In this document: positions 9,501 to 17,982 of the stretch, one piece after another | Position numbering within the stretch: position 1 is the stretch's first letter | How the letters are laid out: every line of letters begins with the position of its first letter | NCBI RefSeq assembly: GCF_963677565.1 | Contig: NZ_OY781982.1 | Location: forward strand, 744,001-808,000 | DNA from: an uncultured Draconibacterium sp. | Lineage (GTDB): Bacteria; Bacteroidota; Bacteroidia; Bacteroidales; Prolixibacteraceae | Direction of reading: 5' to 3' | Length of the DNA: 64,000 bases | Translations under genes and position numbers: made by a program | The notes under the pieces: model-generated | Database searches by the model: none | The model's input: only the letters and a program-made list of their open reading frames with translations | Told to the model about the DNA's origin: nothing

Positions 9501-9531
9501 TTGTTGTTATATTGAAATAATTCTATTTTTG
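9501..9531 (+). promoter_or_regulatory. Promoter of the alpha/beta hydrolase gene
   Basis: TTG at 9501-9503 (-33) and TATTTTTG at 9524-9531 (-7) are 20 bp apart, close to the Bacteroidota consensus. Only four bases separate the -7 box from the ATG at 9536, so transcription should start at or near the start codon. Confidence 0.55.
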
Positions 9532-9535
9532 CAGC

Positions 9536-10315
9536 ATGCTGTATAACAAAGTATTTCCACATAAGTCGTCTGATACCTGGGTAGTGTTTGTACACGGTGC
9601 CGGAGGAAGTAATGTGGTATGGTTCAGACAGCTGCGCGAATTCAAAAAGCACTTCAATGTACTTTTGGTTGATTTGCGCGGGCATGGAAAATCGAAAAAA
9701 GAATACACCAAGGAAGAAATTTATGCCTTTGATGAAATTGCTTTAGATGTTATCCGTACAATGGATCACCTGAAAATTGAGAAAGCGCATTTGGTAGGCA
9801 TTTCGTTGGGTTGCATCGTTATTCGCGCCATGGATAAACTTGCTCCGGGCAGGGCTGAATCCATTATTCTTGGTGGTGCGGTTGTTCAGTTTAATTCGCG
9901 TATTAACGCGCTGGTTTCGGTTGCCAAATTACTGCAATCCATCTTCCCTTACATGTGGTTGTATAGAATTAATGCCTGGATTTTAATCCCGTATAAGAAG
10001 GACATCGCATCACGTAAATTATTTATTAGGGAAGCAATCCGCCTGGGAGAACGCGAGTTTAAAAAATGGCTGCGCATGTCTACCGAAATAAAAGATAATC
10101 TTCAGGAATTCCTTATAAAAGAAGCGTCGGCTCCGGTACTTTATATTATGGGTGATCGCGACCACATGTTTTTACCGATGGTTTCGAACCTGGTTCAGAA
10201 ACATTTCAACTCCAAACTCGAGATTATTAAAAACAGCGGGCACGTATGTAATATCGATCAACCCGATGCCTTTAACGAACGGAGCATACAATTTATTAAA
10301 AGCCTGTCTTCTTAA
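9536..10315 (+). CDS. Alpha/beta hydrolase
   Basis: The 259-residue protein carries VFVHGAGG (oxyanion-hole region, near residue 18), DLRGHGKSKK (near 45), the nucleophile elbow VGISLGC (Ser near 87), GDRDHMF with the acid residue (near 207) and NSGHVCNIDQP with the catalytic His (near 232). There is no signal peptide, so it acts in the cytosol. The substrate cannot be told from the sequence. The promoter box directly in front of the ATG suggests a leaderless or nearly leaderless message. Confidence 0.9.
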   Translation: MLYNKVFPHKSSDTWVVFVHGAGGSNVVWFRQLREFKKHFNVLLVDLRGHGKSKKEYTKEEIYAFDEIALDVIRTMDHLKIEKAHLVGISLGCIVIRAMDKLAPGRAESIILGGAVVQFNSRINALVSVAKLLQSIFPYMWLYRINAWILIPYKKDIASRKLFIREAIRLGEREFKKWLRMSTEIKDNLQEFLIKEASAPVLYIMGDRDHMFLPMVSNLVQKHFNSKLEIIKNSGHVCNIDQPDAFNERSIQFIKSLSS

Positions 10316-10394
10316 AAGCCCGAACCTTTCATCCTAAATATAAAAAAAATCTGTTTGTGGATTTTAAACAGTATTACCCTTTTACGGTAAGCTA

Positions 10395-10434
10395 TAAAAA
10401 AACTGTTCCCTCTGCAAAATACAAAGGGAACAGT
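10395..10434 (-). terminator. Terminator of the hydrogenase operon
   Basis: Read on the minus strand, ACTGTTCCCT (complement of 10425-10434) and its partner (10402-10411) form a 10-bp stem followed by a run of seven T (10395-10401). It lies 26 bp past the hydC stop. Confidence 0.85.
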
Positions 10435-10460
10435 AATTCAATAATATTTATTCTGAGTAT

Positions 10461-10943
10461 CTAATGATGACGATACTCGGCAATAATCTTTTTAACGTCG
10501 GTAGGTGCTACACGACCGTATACTTTTTCGCCAACGGTTACAACCGGCGCTAAACCACAAGCTCCAACGCAACGCAGGCAGTTTATTGAAAACTTACCAT
10601 CTTCGGTCGACTCTCCCACTTCAACTTTCAATTGGCGTTTGAATTCATTTAAAACCTGTTCGGCACCGCGTACATAACATGCAGTCCCCATACAAATCGA
10701 AATTGGATTCTCACCTTGAGGAATCATTGTGAAAAAGCTGTAAAAAGTAACAACACCGTACACTTTTGCCACCGATGTTTTTAGCTCTTTTGCAATTACT
10801 TCCTGCACTTCGGCAGGCAAATAACCAAGCTTGCTTTGCACCTGGTGAAGTACATTTATCAGTTCGCTTTCCTTATTTTCAAATTCAACACAAATATCTT
10901 TTATGAGTTGTATTGTATTCTCTGCTAATTTAATTTTTGGCAT
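10461..10943 (-). CDS. hydC: NuoE-like [2Fe-2S] subunit of the trimeric [FeFe]-hydrogenase (HydC)
   Basis: The 160-residue thioredoxin-fold protein has the NuoE cysteine set: Cys84 and Cys89 in CMGTAC, and Cys125 and Cys129 in CVGAC. In electron-bifurcating hydrogenases HydC passes electrons between the HydB flavin module and HydA. It is the last gene of the operon, 66 bp after hydA, and a terminator follows. The order HydB-HydA-HydC on the same strand identifies it as HydC and not as a complex I subunit. Confidence 0.92.
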   Translation of the reverse strand: MPKIKLAENTIQLIKDICVEFENKESELINVLHQVQSKLGYLPAEVQEVIAKELKTSVAKVYGVVTFYSFFTMIPQGENPISICMGTACYVRGAEQVLNEFKRQLKVEVGESTEDGKFSINCLRCVGACGLAPVVTVGEKVYGRVAPTDVKKIIAEYRHH

Positions 10944-11009
10944 GATTCAGACTTTTAGGTTTTTAAAAATTAAAGCATTTAATCATTTATGCATTAAGGC
11001 ATTCATGAA

Positions 11010-12761
11010 CTAGGTCCTGTCGAAATATTCGGTGTGTAACAAATGATGTGCTTTTTCACTCATCGGTTCACCCAGGAACTTTTCATACAACTCAATAATA
11101 TGTGGATTCTCGTGCGACTTGCGCAAGGTCTTATTCTTGTCTTCCAGATACAGGGCTGCTTGTCGTTTTTTCAAAACTGCTGCATCGCCGTGGTGATAAG
11201 GCTGTCCACCACCACCAATACAACCACCGGGGCAGCTCATAATTTCAATGGCATGAAATTCGCTTTTACCGGCTTGTATATCTTCAAGCAATTTGCGTGC
11301 ATTACCCAAACCATGTGCAATTCCGATTTTTATTGGTAAACCATCAAAATCTATTGTTGCCTGCCTGATTCCTTCCATACCGCGCAGTTCATCAAAATCA
11401 AGACGAGGTAATTCTTTTTTCGTGTGAACTTCATACGCCGTACGAACTGCTGCCTCAATTACTCCACCTGTTGTTCCAAAAATTACACCTGCTCCTGTTG
11501 ATTCTCCCAAAGGATTATCAAAATCTTCGTTTGGCAGTGCGGTAAAATCAATATTCGAGAGTTTGATCAAAGCTGCCAGCTCGCGGGTTGTAATTGCATG
11601 ATCAACATCCGGATTATCATTGGTTTTAAACTCGTCGCGGCCACACTCGTATTTTTTAGCTACACATGGCATTATCGAAACAACAACCAAATCTTCGCGC
11701 TTAATTCCCAACTGATCGGCAAAATAGGTTTTGGCAATTGCACCAAACATTTGCTGTGGCGACCGTGCTGTTGAAGGAATATCCTTCATTTCAGGGAATT
11801 GGTGCTCAAAGAATTTCACCCAGGCCGGACAACACGAAGTAAGAATAGGAAGTTTTACATCTTTATCACCTGCCAGATGTTTTCCCAATCTATTCAGTAG
11901 TTCTGTACCTTCTTCCATAATGGTAAGGTCGGCGGCAAAATCGGTGTCAAAAACATGATCGAAACCAAGACGACGCAAGGCTGTTACCATCTTTCCCGTC
12001 ACTAACGAACCTGCTTCCATTCCAAACTCCTCGCCCAATGCTGCACGCACAGCCGGAGCAGTTTGAACGATTACAGTTTTTGTAGGATCAGAAAGTGCAC
12101 GGATTACTTTCCCGGTTTCATCAACTTCGGTTAATGCTCCGGTTGGACAAACTGCCACGCACTGGCCGCAATAGGTACACACCGAATGGTCCAAATTCAT
12201 TTCGAACGCTGGTGATACTACTGATTCAAAACCACGATTGATGGCTGACAAAACGCCAACGGTTTGCACTTCGTTGCACATGGTTTCGCAGCGGCGGCAC
12301 ATAATACATTTATCTACCTCGCGAATAATTGCCGGCGAAGTATCTTCGCGGTAAGTTGATTGTTCTCCTTTATAATGAATTTCGCGGATGCCGAGATTGT
12401 GGGCCATATCCTGCAAGTCGCAATTGCCCGATTTGGCACAAATCAAACAGTCGAAAGGATGATCAGAAAGAATCAACTCCATAACTGTTCTCCTTGCATT
12501 GATCACACGCATAGAGTGCGTATTAATTTGCATTCCTTCGCTCACATCGGTACAACATGCCGGTGCCAGGTTTCTCCGGCCTTCTACTTCAACAACACAA
12601 ATACGGCAACCACCGGGTTTGTTTTCAATGTTGAGGTCATCGAGTTTCATGTGGCAAAGCGTTGGAATATGCAACCCAACACCTGCTGCCGCTTCAAGAA
12701 TTGTGGTACCTGATTTTACCACAACGGGTTTATTATCTATTGTAAGATTTACTGTATCCAT
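11010..12761 (-). CDS. hydA: [FeFe]-hydrogenase catalytic subunit (HydA of HydABC)
   Basis: The 583-residue protein has an N-terminal [2Fe-2S] ferredoxin domain (CHMKLDD...GGCRIC..., residues 1-80), a His-Cys [4Fe-4S] site (HPFDCLICAKSGNC, 101-114), two [4Fe-4S] sites (CIMCRRCETMC, 152-162; CTYCGQCVAVC, 195-205), and the complete H-cluster motifs TSCCPAW (Cys310/Cys311), MPCVAKKYE (Cys366) and MSCPGGCIGGGG (Cys510/Cys514). The C-terminus is a small-subunit-like tail. All catalytic residues are present, so it should be active. It oxidises or produces H2 with NADH and ferredoxin as partners through HydB and HydC. The maturases HydE, HydF and HydG are not in the window. Confidence 0.95.
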   Translation of the reverse strand: MDTVNLTIDNKPVVVKSGTTILEAAAGVGLHIPTLCHMKLDDLNIENKPGGCRICVVEVEGRRNLAPACCTDVSEGMQINTHSMRVINARRTVMELILSDHPFDCLICAKSGNCDLQDMAHNLGIREIHYKGEQSTYREDTSPAIIREVDKCIMCRRCETMCNEVQTVGVLSAINRGFESVVSPAFEMNLDHSVCTYCGQCVAVCPTGALTEVDETGKVIRALSDPTKTVIVQTAPAVRAALGEEFGMEAGSLVTGKMVTALRRLGFDHVFDTDFAADLTIMEEGTELLNRLGKHLAGDKDVKLPILTSCCPAWVKFFEHQFPEMKDIPSTARSPQQMFGAIAKTYFADQLGIKREDLVVVSIMPCVAKKYECGRDEFKTNDNPDVDHAITTRELAALIKLSNIDFTALPNEDFDNPLGESTGAGVIFGTTGGVIEAAVRTAYEVHTKKELPRLDFDELRGMEGIRQATIDFDGLPIKIGIAHGLGNARKLLEDIQAGKSEFHAIEIMSCPGGCIGGGGQPYHHGDAAVLKKRQAALYLEDKNKTLRKSHENPHIIELYEKFLGEPMSEKAHHLLHTEYFDRT

Positions 12762-12778
12762 AATTTCCAGGTTTCTGA

Positions 12779-14572
12779 TTAGGTTAGGGTTATTGCATTA
12801 AATTTACATTTCTCGTAACACACGCCACATTTGATACACAGTGTCTGGTCGATAAAATGCGGTGCACGGCGCTCGCCAGAAATTGCACCTACCGGACAAT
12901 TGCGGAAACAAAGTGTGCAACCGGTACACAGGTCTTCAACAATATCGTAGCGTAACAGCGATTTACACTGGCCTGCCGGACATTTTCCCTCTACAACGTG
13001 TGCCTTATATTCGTGTTCAAAATTTTTAATGGTTGAAAGCACGGGATTTGGCGAGGTTTGCCCTAAACCACAAAGTGCAGTGTCCTTTATCACAACACTT
13101 AATTCTTTCAACTTATCAATATCCTGTTCTTCTCCTTTTCCCTGGGTAATCTTATTGAGCAATTCGTAAAGGCGCTTATTACCAACACGACAAGGTGTAC
13201 ATTTTCCGCACGACTCTTCCAACGTAAAATCAAGATAGAACTTGGCAATGGAAACCATACAATCGTTCTCATCCATCACGATCATTCCGCCTGATCCCAT
13301 CATCGATCCGGATGCCAGCAAGTTGTCGTAATCAATCGGGATATCCAGCGAATCTTTCGTTAAACATCCTCCCGACGGACCACCGGTTTGAACGGCTTTA
13401 AACTCTTTTCCGTCTTTAATACCGCCACCAATATCGTAAATAACTTCGCGAAGTGTTGTTCCCATTGGCACCTCGATCAAACCAACATTATTGATTTTTC
13501 CTGCCAACGCGAAAACCTTTGTTCCTTTTGATTTTTCGGTTCCGATACTGCTAAACCATTCCGCTCCTTTATTAATAATTACCGGAACATTTGCAAACGT
13601 TTCAACATTGTTTACATTGGTAGGTTTTCCCATGTAACCCGATACTGATGGGAACGGTGGTTTAAATGTTGGTTCGCCACGCAAACCTTCCATCGAGTGA
13701 ATCAGCGCAGTTTCTTCGCCACAAACGAAGGCCCCTGCACCATAACGCAATTCTATGCGAAAATTAAAACCGCTTCCTAAAATATCATCGCCGATCAGGC
13801 CGTACTCTTCGGCTTGCTTAATGGCAATTTTTAAACGTTGAATAGCCAGCGGATACTCTGCTCGAATGTATATCAATCCGGTGTCGGCTCCAATACAATA
13901 ACCACAAATGGCCATTGCTTCCAGCACCGAGTGCGGATCTCCTTCTAATATTGAACGATCCATAAATGCTCCCGGGTCGCCCTCATCAGCATTACAAACT
14001 ACGTACTTTTGATCGTTCTCTACATTTTTAGTTATTTCCCACTTTAATCCGGTTGGAAAACCACCGCCACCACGTCCGCGCAATCCAGAATCTTTTATTT
14101 CTTTAATAACGTCGTCGGGCGAATGTTCCGACAAACATTTACCTAAAGCCTGGTAGCCATCGCGAGCAATATATTCATCAATATTCTCAGGATTTATAAA
14201 TCCACAATTCTTAAGGGCAATACGGATTTGCTTTTTGTAAAAATCCATACCTTTCGAATCACTCACATGTTCATCGGTATTAGGATCGGTATATAACAAA
14301 CGTTCTACAGGACGGCCTTTTACAATGTGTTCTTCCACAATTTCAACCACATCGTTAGGAGTAACCTGTACATAGAAAGTGTTGTCGGGCAATACTTTTA
14401 CAATCGGTCCTTTTTCGCAAAAACCAAAACAACCTGTCAGTACTACCTGAACTTCATCTTCGAGTCCAAGATCGTGAATTAGTTGGTTTAGCCGTTTTTT
14501 AATTTCGTCGCTTTCCGATGCTTTACACCCGGTTCCGCCACAAATTAAAAGATGCATTTTGTAGTCAGTCAT
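12779..14572 (-). CDS. hydB: NuoF-like flavin subunit of the trimeric [FeFe]-hydrogenase (HydB)
   Basis: The 597-residue protein starts with a thioredoxin-like [2Fe-2S] domain (Cys11, Cys16, Cys48, Cys52), then a NuoF core with the FMN/NAD-binding loop GLRGRGGGGFPTGLKWE near residue 165, an SLBB domain, the [4Fe-4S] motif ESCGKCTPCRVGNKRL near 460, and two C-terminal [4Fe-4S] ferredoxin motifs (CTGCTLCFRNCPVGAI and CIKCGVCYEKCKFNAI). This domain order is typical for HydB of bifurcating hydrogenases, where the flavin couples NADH and ferredoxin. It lies 17 bp upstream of hydA in the same operon. Confidence 0.94.
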   Translation of the reverse strand: MTDYKMHLLICGGTGCKASESDEIKKRLNQLIHDLGLEDEVQVVLTGCFGFCEKGPIVKVLPDNTFYVQVTPNDVVEIVEEHIVKGRPVERLLYTDPNTDEHVSDSKGMDFYKKQIRIALKNCGFINPENIDEYIARDGYQALGKCLSEHSPDDVIKEIKDSGLRGRGGGGFPTGLKWEITKNVENDQKYVVCNADEGDPGAFMDRSILEGDPHSVLEAMAICGYCIGADTGLIYIRAEYPLAIQRLKIAIKQAEEYGLIGDDILGSGFNFRIELRYGAGAFVCGEETALIHSMEGLRGEPTFKPPFPSVSGYMGKPTNVNNVETFANVPVIINKGAEWFSSIGTEKSKGTKVFALAGKINNVGLIEVPMGTTLREVIYDIGGGIKDGKEFKAVQTGGPSGGCLTKDSLDIPIDYDNLLASGSMMGSGGMIVMDENDCMVSIAKFYLDFTLEESCGKCTPCRVGNKRLYELLNKITQGKGEEQDIDKLKELSVVIKDTALCGLGQTSPNPVLSTIKNFEHEYKAHVVEGKCPAGQCKSLLRYDIVEDLCTGCTLCFRNCPVGAISGERRAPHFIDQTLCIKCGVCYEKCKFNAITLT

Positions 14573-14592
14573 AGTTTTCGGTTTATAGTTTT

Positions 14593-14988
14593 TTAGTCGT
14601 CTATGGTTTTAAAGCTAACCGGAATAATTCCATCAACCAGCTCGCCGCGTTTAATGTATGAATCGATAATTTCGCGAGCCTTTTCTTTTTTAACATGTCC
14701 GTAAACAACCGGTTCTTTTCCCGGCAATTTTACCTCAACTGTTGGTTCTGCATAACAATAACCCATGCAGCCTGTTTGTGTAACCACTGCGTCAATGGCT
14801 TCCTGTTCCAATTGTTCAACAAAGAACTTCATGGTTTCTTTGGCCCCGGATGCAATACCACATGTAGCCATACCTACTTTAATTTGGACAACCTCCTCGG
14901 GATTTGCACTGTTTTCCCGGAGTTTGATTTTCGACTGAGCTTCTTCTTTCATCTTCCGAAGATCAGCCAGTGATTTAATTTTAGTCAT
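14593..14988 (-). CDS. (2Fe-2S) thioredoxin-fold ferredoxin-domain protein
   Basis: The 131-residue protein has a charged, probably helical N-terminus and then a thioredoxin-like ferredoxin domain with VGMATCGIASGAKE (Cys43) and QTGCMGYC (Cys74, Cys78). The second cysteine found in NuoE and HydB (four residues after the first) is not present, so only three candidate ligands are visible; this CGIAxGA form is familiar from proteins encoded beside HydABC in Thermotoga and clostridia. A role as an electron carrier or assembly partner for HydB is likely from its position 20 bp upstream of hydB, but it is inferred. Confidence 0.85.
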   Translation of the reverse strand: MTKIKSLADLRKMKEEAQSKIKLRENSANPEEVVQIKVGMATCGIASGAKETMKFFVEQLEQEAIDAVVTQTGCMGYCYAEPTVEVKLPGKEPVVYGHVKKEKAREIIDSYIKRGELVDGIIPVSFKTIDD

Positions 14989-15008
14989 ATCGCTTTATTG
15001 TTTATTCG

Positions 15009-15557
15009 TTATTTAGTCGCTTCTATTTCTTCTAAATTCGTTTTTATCAATTCTAAAATTCCATCCCGTATTTCTTTTTGCTGATACGAAACATCGCCAA
15101 GTACCTCTTTAAGTTCATCCGAACTTAAACTAAACTCCCCTTTTTCTGTTTTATGCCGGTAAACAAGTTCCCCATTCTCATAGCTTAAAAACAATAGGTA
15201 CAACGTTTCCCATATATCACCCAACGGAGGTTTATCAATATTGGTCAGTTGAAATGTTGCAGTTAAAACTGTTCCAACATTCAGCTCCGATTCCAAGGTA
15301 AAACTTCCTCCAGCGGCTTCTGCATTTTGTTTTAATAACGGAAGTCCCAGCCCCACTTTTCGGGTGGTTCGCGATGTAAAGAACGGATCAGTTGCTTTTG
15401 CCAGATTTTCACTGCTCATTCCGCAGCCGTTATCCTTTATAGTCAATGAACAAAGGTCATTTTTTTTATCTTCCTCAACTATGATTTCAATCAACGTAGC
15501 TTTTGCACCAACAGAGTTTTGTACAACATCTAGTATATGTTCGGACAAGGTTCTCAT
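15009..15557 (-). CDS. GHKL ATPase (histidine-kinase-like ATP-binding domain without DHp)
   Basis: The 182-residue protein is a stand-alone HATPase_c domain: N-box HILDVVQNSVGAKA (residues 7-20), G1 DNGCGMS near 43, F-box DPFFTSRTTRKVG near 57 and G2 GLGLPLLKQNAEAAGG. It has no dimerisation/phospho-accepting His domain and no sensor domain. The last 65 residues after the ATPase fold are acidic and unidentified. A protein-Ser/Thr kinase or a scaffolding role is possible. Its ATG overlaps the stop of the PHP gene upstream by 4 bp, so the two are translationally coupled. Confidence 0.85.
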   Translation of the reverse strand: MRTLSEHILDVVQNSVGAKATLIEIIVEEDKKNDLCSLTIKDNGCGMSSENLAKATDPFFTSRTTRKVGLGLPLLKQNAEAAGGSFTLESELNVGTVLTATFQLTNIDKPPLGDIWETLYLLFLSYENGELVYRHKTEKGEFSLSSDELKEVLGDVSYQQKEIRDGILELIKTNLEEIEATK

Positions 15558-16294
15558 ACAATTTTCACAAATCTGTTACATTCCTGATTCAAAGCCATTT
15601 TCACCTCTGCAAAACTCAATTCACTGATATTAAAAACGGAAAAACGGGTGCCAATTTGATCTAGAAAATGAGCATCTGAATTATAAATTAACGAAATTTT
15701 ATTTTCTAAAGCATAATGTTTTCGAACATGCTTTTCGCTTGTTTTCCCGGTAATTCCCATCGCATCAAAATGCAGTTTTTCAGGGACAAATCCAAGGTGG
15801 CTGAACAAACCGTTTAACGGACGATTTACATGGGCCGGAATAAACAAGCCTCCCAGTTCGTAAACATACTTCTGAACCGATGAGATCCCCTTCTTTAACG
15901 CAGAAGTAAGGTAGTATGGAACCATTTGTAATACATTCTCGTTTGCATCAACAACCGGCTGATAACCAAAGTGTCCATCGATATTAGGAACACGCATGAT
16001 ATTTTCTTCCAGGTAATTTTGAAAAGTATCTAAAGCTTCGTCGTTTTCGAAAAAAGCCAGGCAATGCACCTCTTCTTTTGTGGTAACTTCGGCTCCCATA
16101 AGCACCAAGATTCCTTTTTCGCGTGCCAAATCGCGAATAACCTTTGCATTTAATGTTGAGTTATGATCGGTAATTCCAATGATGTGAAGTCCGGCTTTTT
16201 GTGCCTGTTCCACAATTTGCTTTGGGGCCATTTCCAAATCGGCACAGGGCGAAAGTACAGTATGAATATGTAAGTCGGCCCTGTATTTTTGCAT
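15554..16294 (-). CDS. PHP-domain phosphoesterase
   Basis: The 246-residue protein has the PHP metal-binding motifs: ADLHIHTVLSPCADLEM (residues 5-21), GITDHNST near 40, GAEVTTKEE near 67, IPAHVNRP near 153, and a C-terminal NSDAHFLDQIG near 210. PHP proteins hydrolyse phosphate esters with two or three metals; the substrate here is unknown. PHP genes of this type commonly accompany hydABC and hydrogenase-like sensor genes in Firmicutes and Thermotogae, which fits its place between a DRTGG protein and a GHKL ATPase. Confidence 0.85.
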   Translation of the reverse strand: MQKYRADLHIHTVLSPCADLEMAPKQIVEQAQKAGLHIIGITDHNSTLNAKVIRDLAREKGILVLMGAEVTTKEEVHCLAFFENDEALDTFQNYLEENIMRVPNIDGHFGYQPVVDANENVLQMVPYYLTSALKKGISSVQKYVYELGGLFIPAHVNRPLNGLFSHLGFVPEKLHFDAMGITGKTSEKHVRKHYALENKISLIYNSDAHFLDQIGTRFSVFNISELSFAEVKMALNQECNRFVKIV

Positions 16295-16298
16295 GGTA

Positions 16299-16631
16299 TT
16301 AGGTTAAAGTGATGTATAAATTCCCAGCCATTTCAAAGGTGGCTTTATCGGTTCCCAGAACGGGTATTCCTTCTTCGTTGCTATGCTCAACAGTATCTTC
16401 TTCAGGCTCAAAACCTTTTACTAAAATAACAGCAGCCAATTCTTTAAGCGAGGCAATTGCCATAACATTCTGATGGGTTTGCAAGGTAATCCACACCTCT
16501 CCTTCCTGTGCGTTACCCATTACATCGCTAAGCAGGTCAGATACATATCCTCCACTTATCTCATTCTCCAGACCTGCTTCGCCGGAAAATACTTTCAATC
16601 CAAATTTTTCAACCAATTCAGAAACCTTCAT
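16299..16631 (-). CDS. DRTGG-domain protein (second copy in the operon)
   Basis: The best start is the ATG at 16631 (MKVSELVEKFGLKVFSG), because AAAGGAGG stands just upstream on the minus strand; an earlier ATG at 16664 would add 11 residues without family character. The resulting 110-residue protein is a stand-alone DRTGG domain (GGYVSDLLSDVMGNAQEG) with a hydrophobic core and the end GTDKATFEMAGNLY. It overlaps the end of the hydrogenase-like gene by 14 bp. It aligns by eye over its length with the DRTGG protein at the operon's start, so the two are paralogues. DRTGG domains are associated with regulation and ligand sensing; the exact role is unknown. Confidence 0.82.
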   Translation of the reverse strand: MKVSELVEKFGLKVFSGEAGLENEISGGYVSDLLSDVMGNAQEGEVWITLQTHQNVMAIASLKELAAVILVKGFEPEEDTVEHSNEEGIPVLGTDKATFEMAGNLYITLT

Positions 16632-17979
16632 TTCTACCTCCTTTTTTGTTACAGTCTGCATCAAAACGATTTTTCCCCCAGGCTTTCTCCAGGTTTTTTG
16701 TCGCTTTATCTATGGTAATTTTTTTCTCGTTTAAATAGCGGTTTTGCAAGAAAATGCAATCGGTCATCTTTGCTTCTCCTTGTACCATATCTTCGGCCAG
16801 TGCATGACAATTTGGGGCGCCACAACTGCCACAATCAATTCCAGGTAACTGACATAAAATGCGATCTACCTTCTGCATTTTTTCAAGTGCTTTCAACCGG
16901 TCGGTATCCAATGCAAAAACATAGTTGGGCTCGATAGCTACCGTTTTCATTTTTTCATTTAAAACAGCGGCCAGCTTCGGATCAAATTCTTTTGCCCTGG
17001 GATATCTCTTTGAGCGTTTTTGCAGCCGTTCAACAGTAAGAAAACGATTACCGGTAAGCAAAATTCCTCCGGCACAACCCTGGTGACAGGATTTTAGTTC
17101 CAGAAAATCGATAACGGGAACTTCGTCATTTTCCATTCGCTCCAGAATTTTCACGACGTTATGAATACCGTCAACTGCCATCGAATTTCGTTTGAAGTGC
17201 CGGGCTTCGCCCCTTGGCAAACTCCAAACAATTCCATCAAGCGTTAACATGCTTCTCATGTTTTTTGTATCCTTTTTCTCTTCCTTATCAATTACCCTGA
17301 GAATCTGGTTATACAGATCGTTCATGTTAATCAAACCATCAACCACCGATTCTTTTTCTCCGATAGGACGTTTTACTGCTGCCATTTTTGCCGAACAAGG
17401 CGATACATAAAACAGACCAATTTCATCACGTTTTATACCTTGTTTTGTTAATATTTCAACGGCATAGTGGGCTGCCAGATCATGCGGAGCTTTTACTGAA
17501 ACGATGTTTTCAACCAGCGATGGATATCGATTTTGAATGAGGCGCACAATTGCCGGGCAAAACGAAGATATTAATGGTTTGTGTGACGCAGAATCAACTT
17601 TGTTTTTAATCTCATCAATAAGAACTGAAATGGGCTGTTCCACCTCGAAAATATGGGTAAACCCAAGTTTGAGTAATGCCTCGTAAATTTTTCCTTCGGT
17701 GTAAATCTCGGGAAACTGCCCGATAAGTACAGCAGGAAATAAGGCCACCCGGTATTTATATTTTTGTAATTGTTCCAAACTATCATGGTTCACATAAAAA
17801 GCATCAACCGGGCAAGCACGTAAACAGTTGCCGCAATCCACACAACGATCGGCATTAATAGTTGCTACGCCCCCTCTTATCCGTATCGCTTCTGTCGGAC
17901 AAGATTTCATGCAGTGGGTGCACCCCATACATTTCTGCTTGTCAACCTTTATCGCATGATATTTTTCAACAATCTTCAT
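16618..17979 (-). CDS. Hydrogenase-like Fe-S protein with altered H-cluster motifs, putative redox/H2 sensor
   Basis: The 453-residue protein has two [4Fe-4S] ferredoxin motifs (CMGCTHCMKSC, 17-27; CVDCGNCLRAC, 46-56), a Fe_hyd_lg_C domain, and a C-terminal [4Fe-4S] motif of the CxxCGxxxC type (Cys383, 386, 391, 408). The H-cluster motifs differ from HydA: L1 reads SSFCPAIV (Phe140-Cys141) so the proton-transfer Cys is lost, L2 reads SPCSAKMAA (Cys195) without the Glu, while L3 CHQGC (Cys298, Cys302) is kept. The four cubane ligands are therefore present but a catalytic proton path is not. Family knowledge (HfsB/TM1421-like proteins next to hydABC) and the adjacent ATPase, phosphatase and PAS genes suggest a sensing role; this is an inference. 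Confidence 0.88.
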   Translation of the reverse strand: MKIVEKYHAIKVDKQKCMGCTHCMKSCPTEAIRIRGGVATINADRCVDCGNCLRACPVDAFYVNHDSLEQLQKYKYRVALFPAVLIGQFPEIYTEGKIYEALLKLGFTHIFEVEQPISVLIDEIKNKVDSASHKPLISSFCPAIVRLIQNRYPSLVENIVSVKAPHDLAAHYAVEILTKQGIKRDEIGLFYVSPCSAKMAAVKRPIGEKESVVDGLINMNDLYNQILRVIDKEEKKDTKNMRSMLTLDGIVWSLPRGEARHFKRNSMAVDGIHNVVKILERMENDEVPVIDFLELKSCHQGCAGGILLTGNRFLTVERLQKRSKRYPRAKEFDPKLAAVLNEKMKTVAIEPNYVFALDTDRLKALEKMQKVDRILCQLPGIDCGSCGAPNCHALAEDMVQGEAKMTDCIFLQNRYLNEKKITIDKATKNLEKAWGKNRFDADCNKKGGRNEGF

Positions 17980-17982
17980 TCA

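Noticed and set aside
10349..10372. CTGTTT/AAACAG hairpin as terminator of the alpha/beta hydrolase
   Set aside because: The stem is short and there is no T run on the plus strand; the convergent hydrogenase terminator lies nearby.
16618..17979. A second catalytic [FeFe]-hydrogenase
   Set aside because: The L1 and L2 motifs are altered and there is no small-subunit tail, so a catalytic role was not called.
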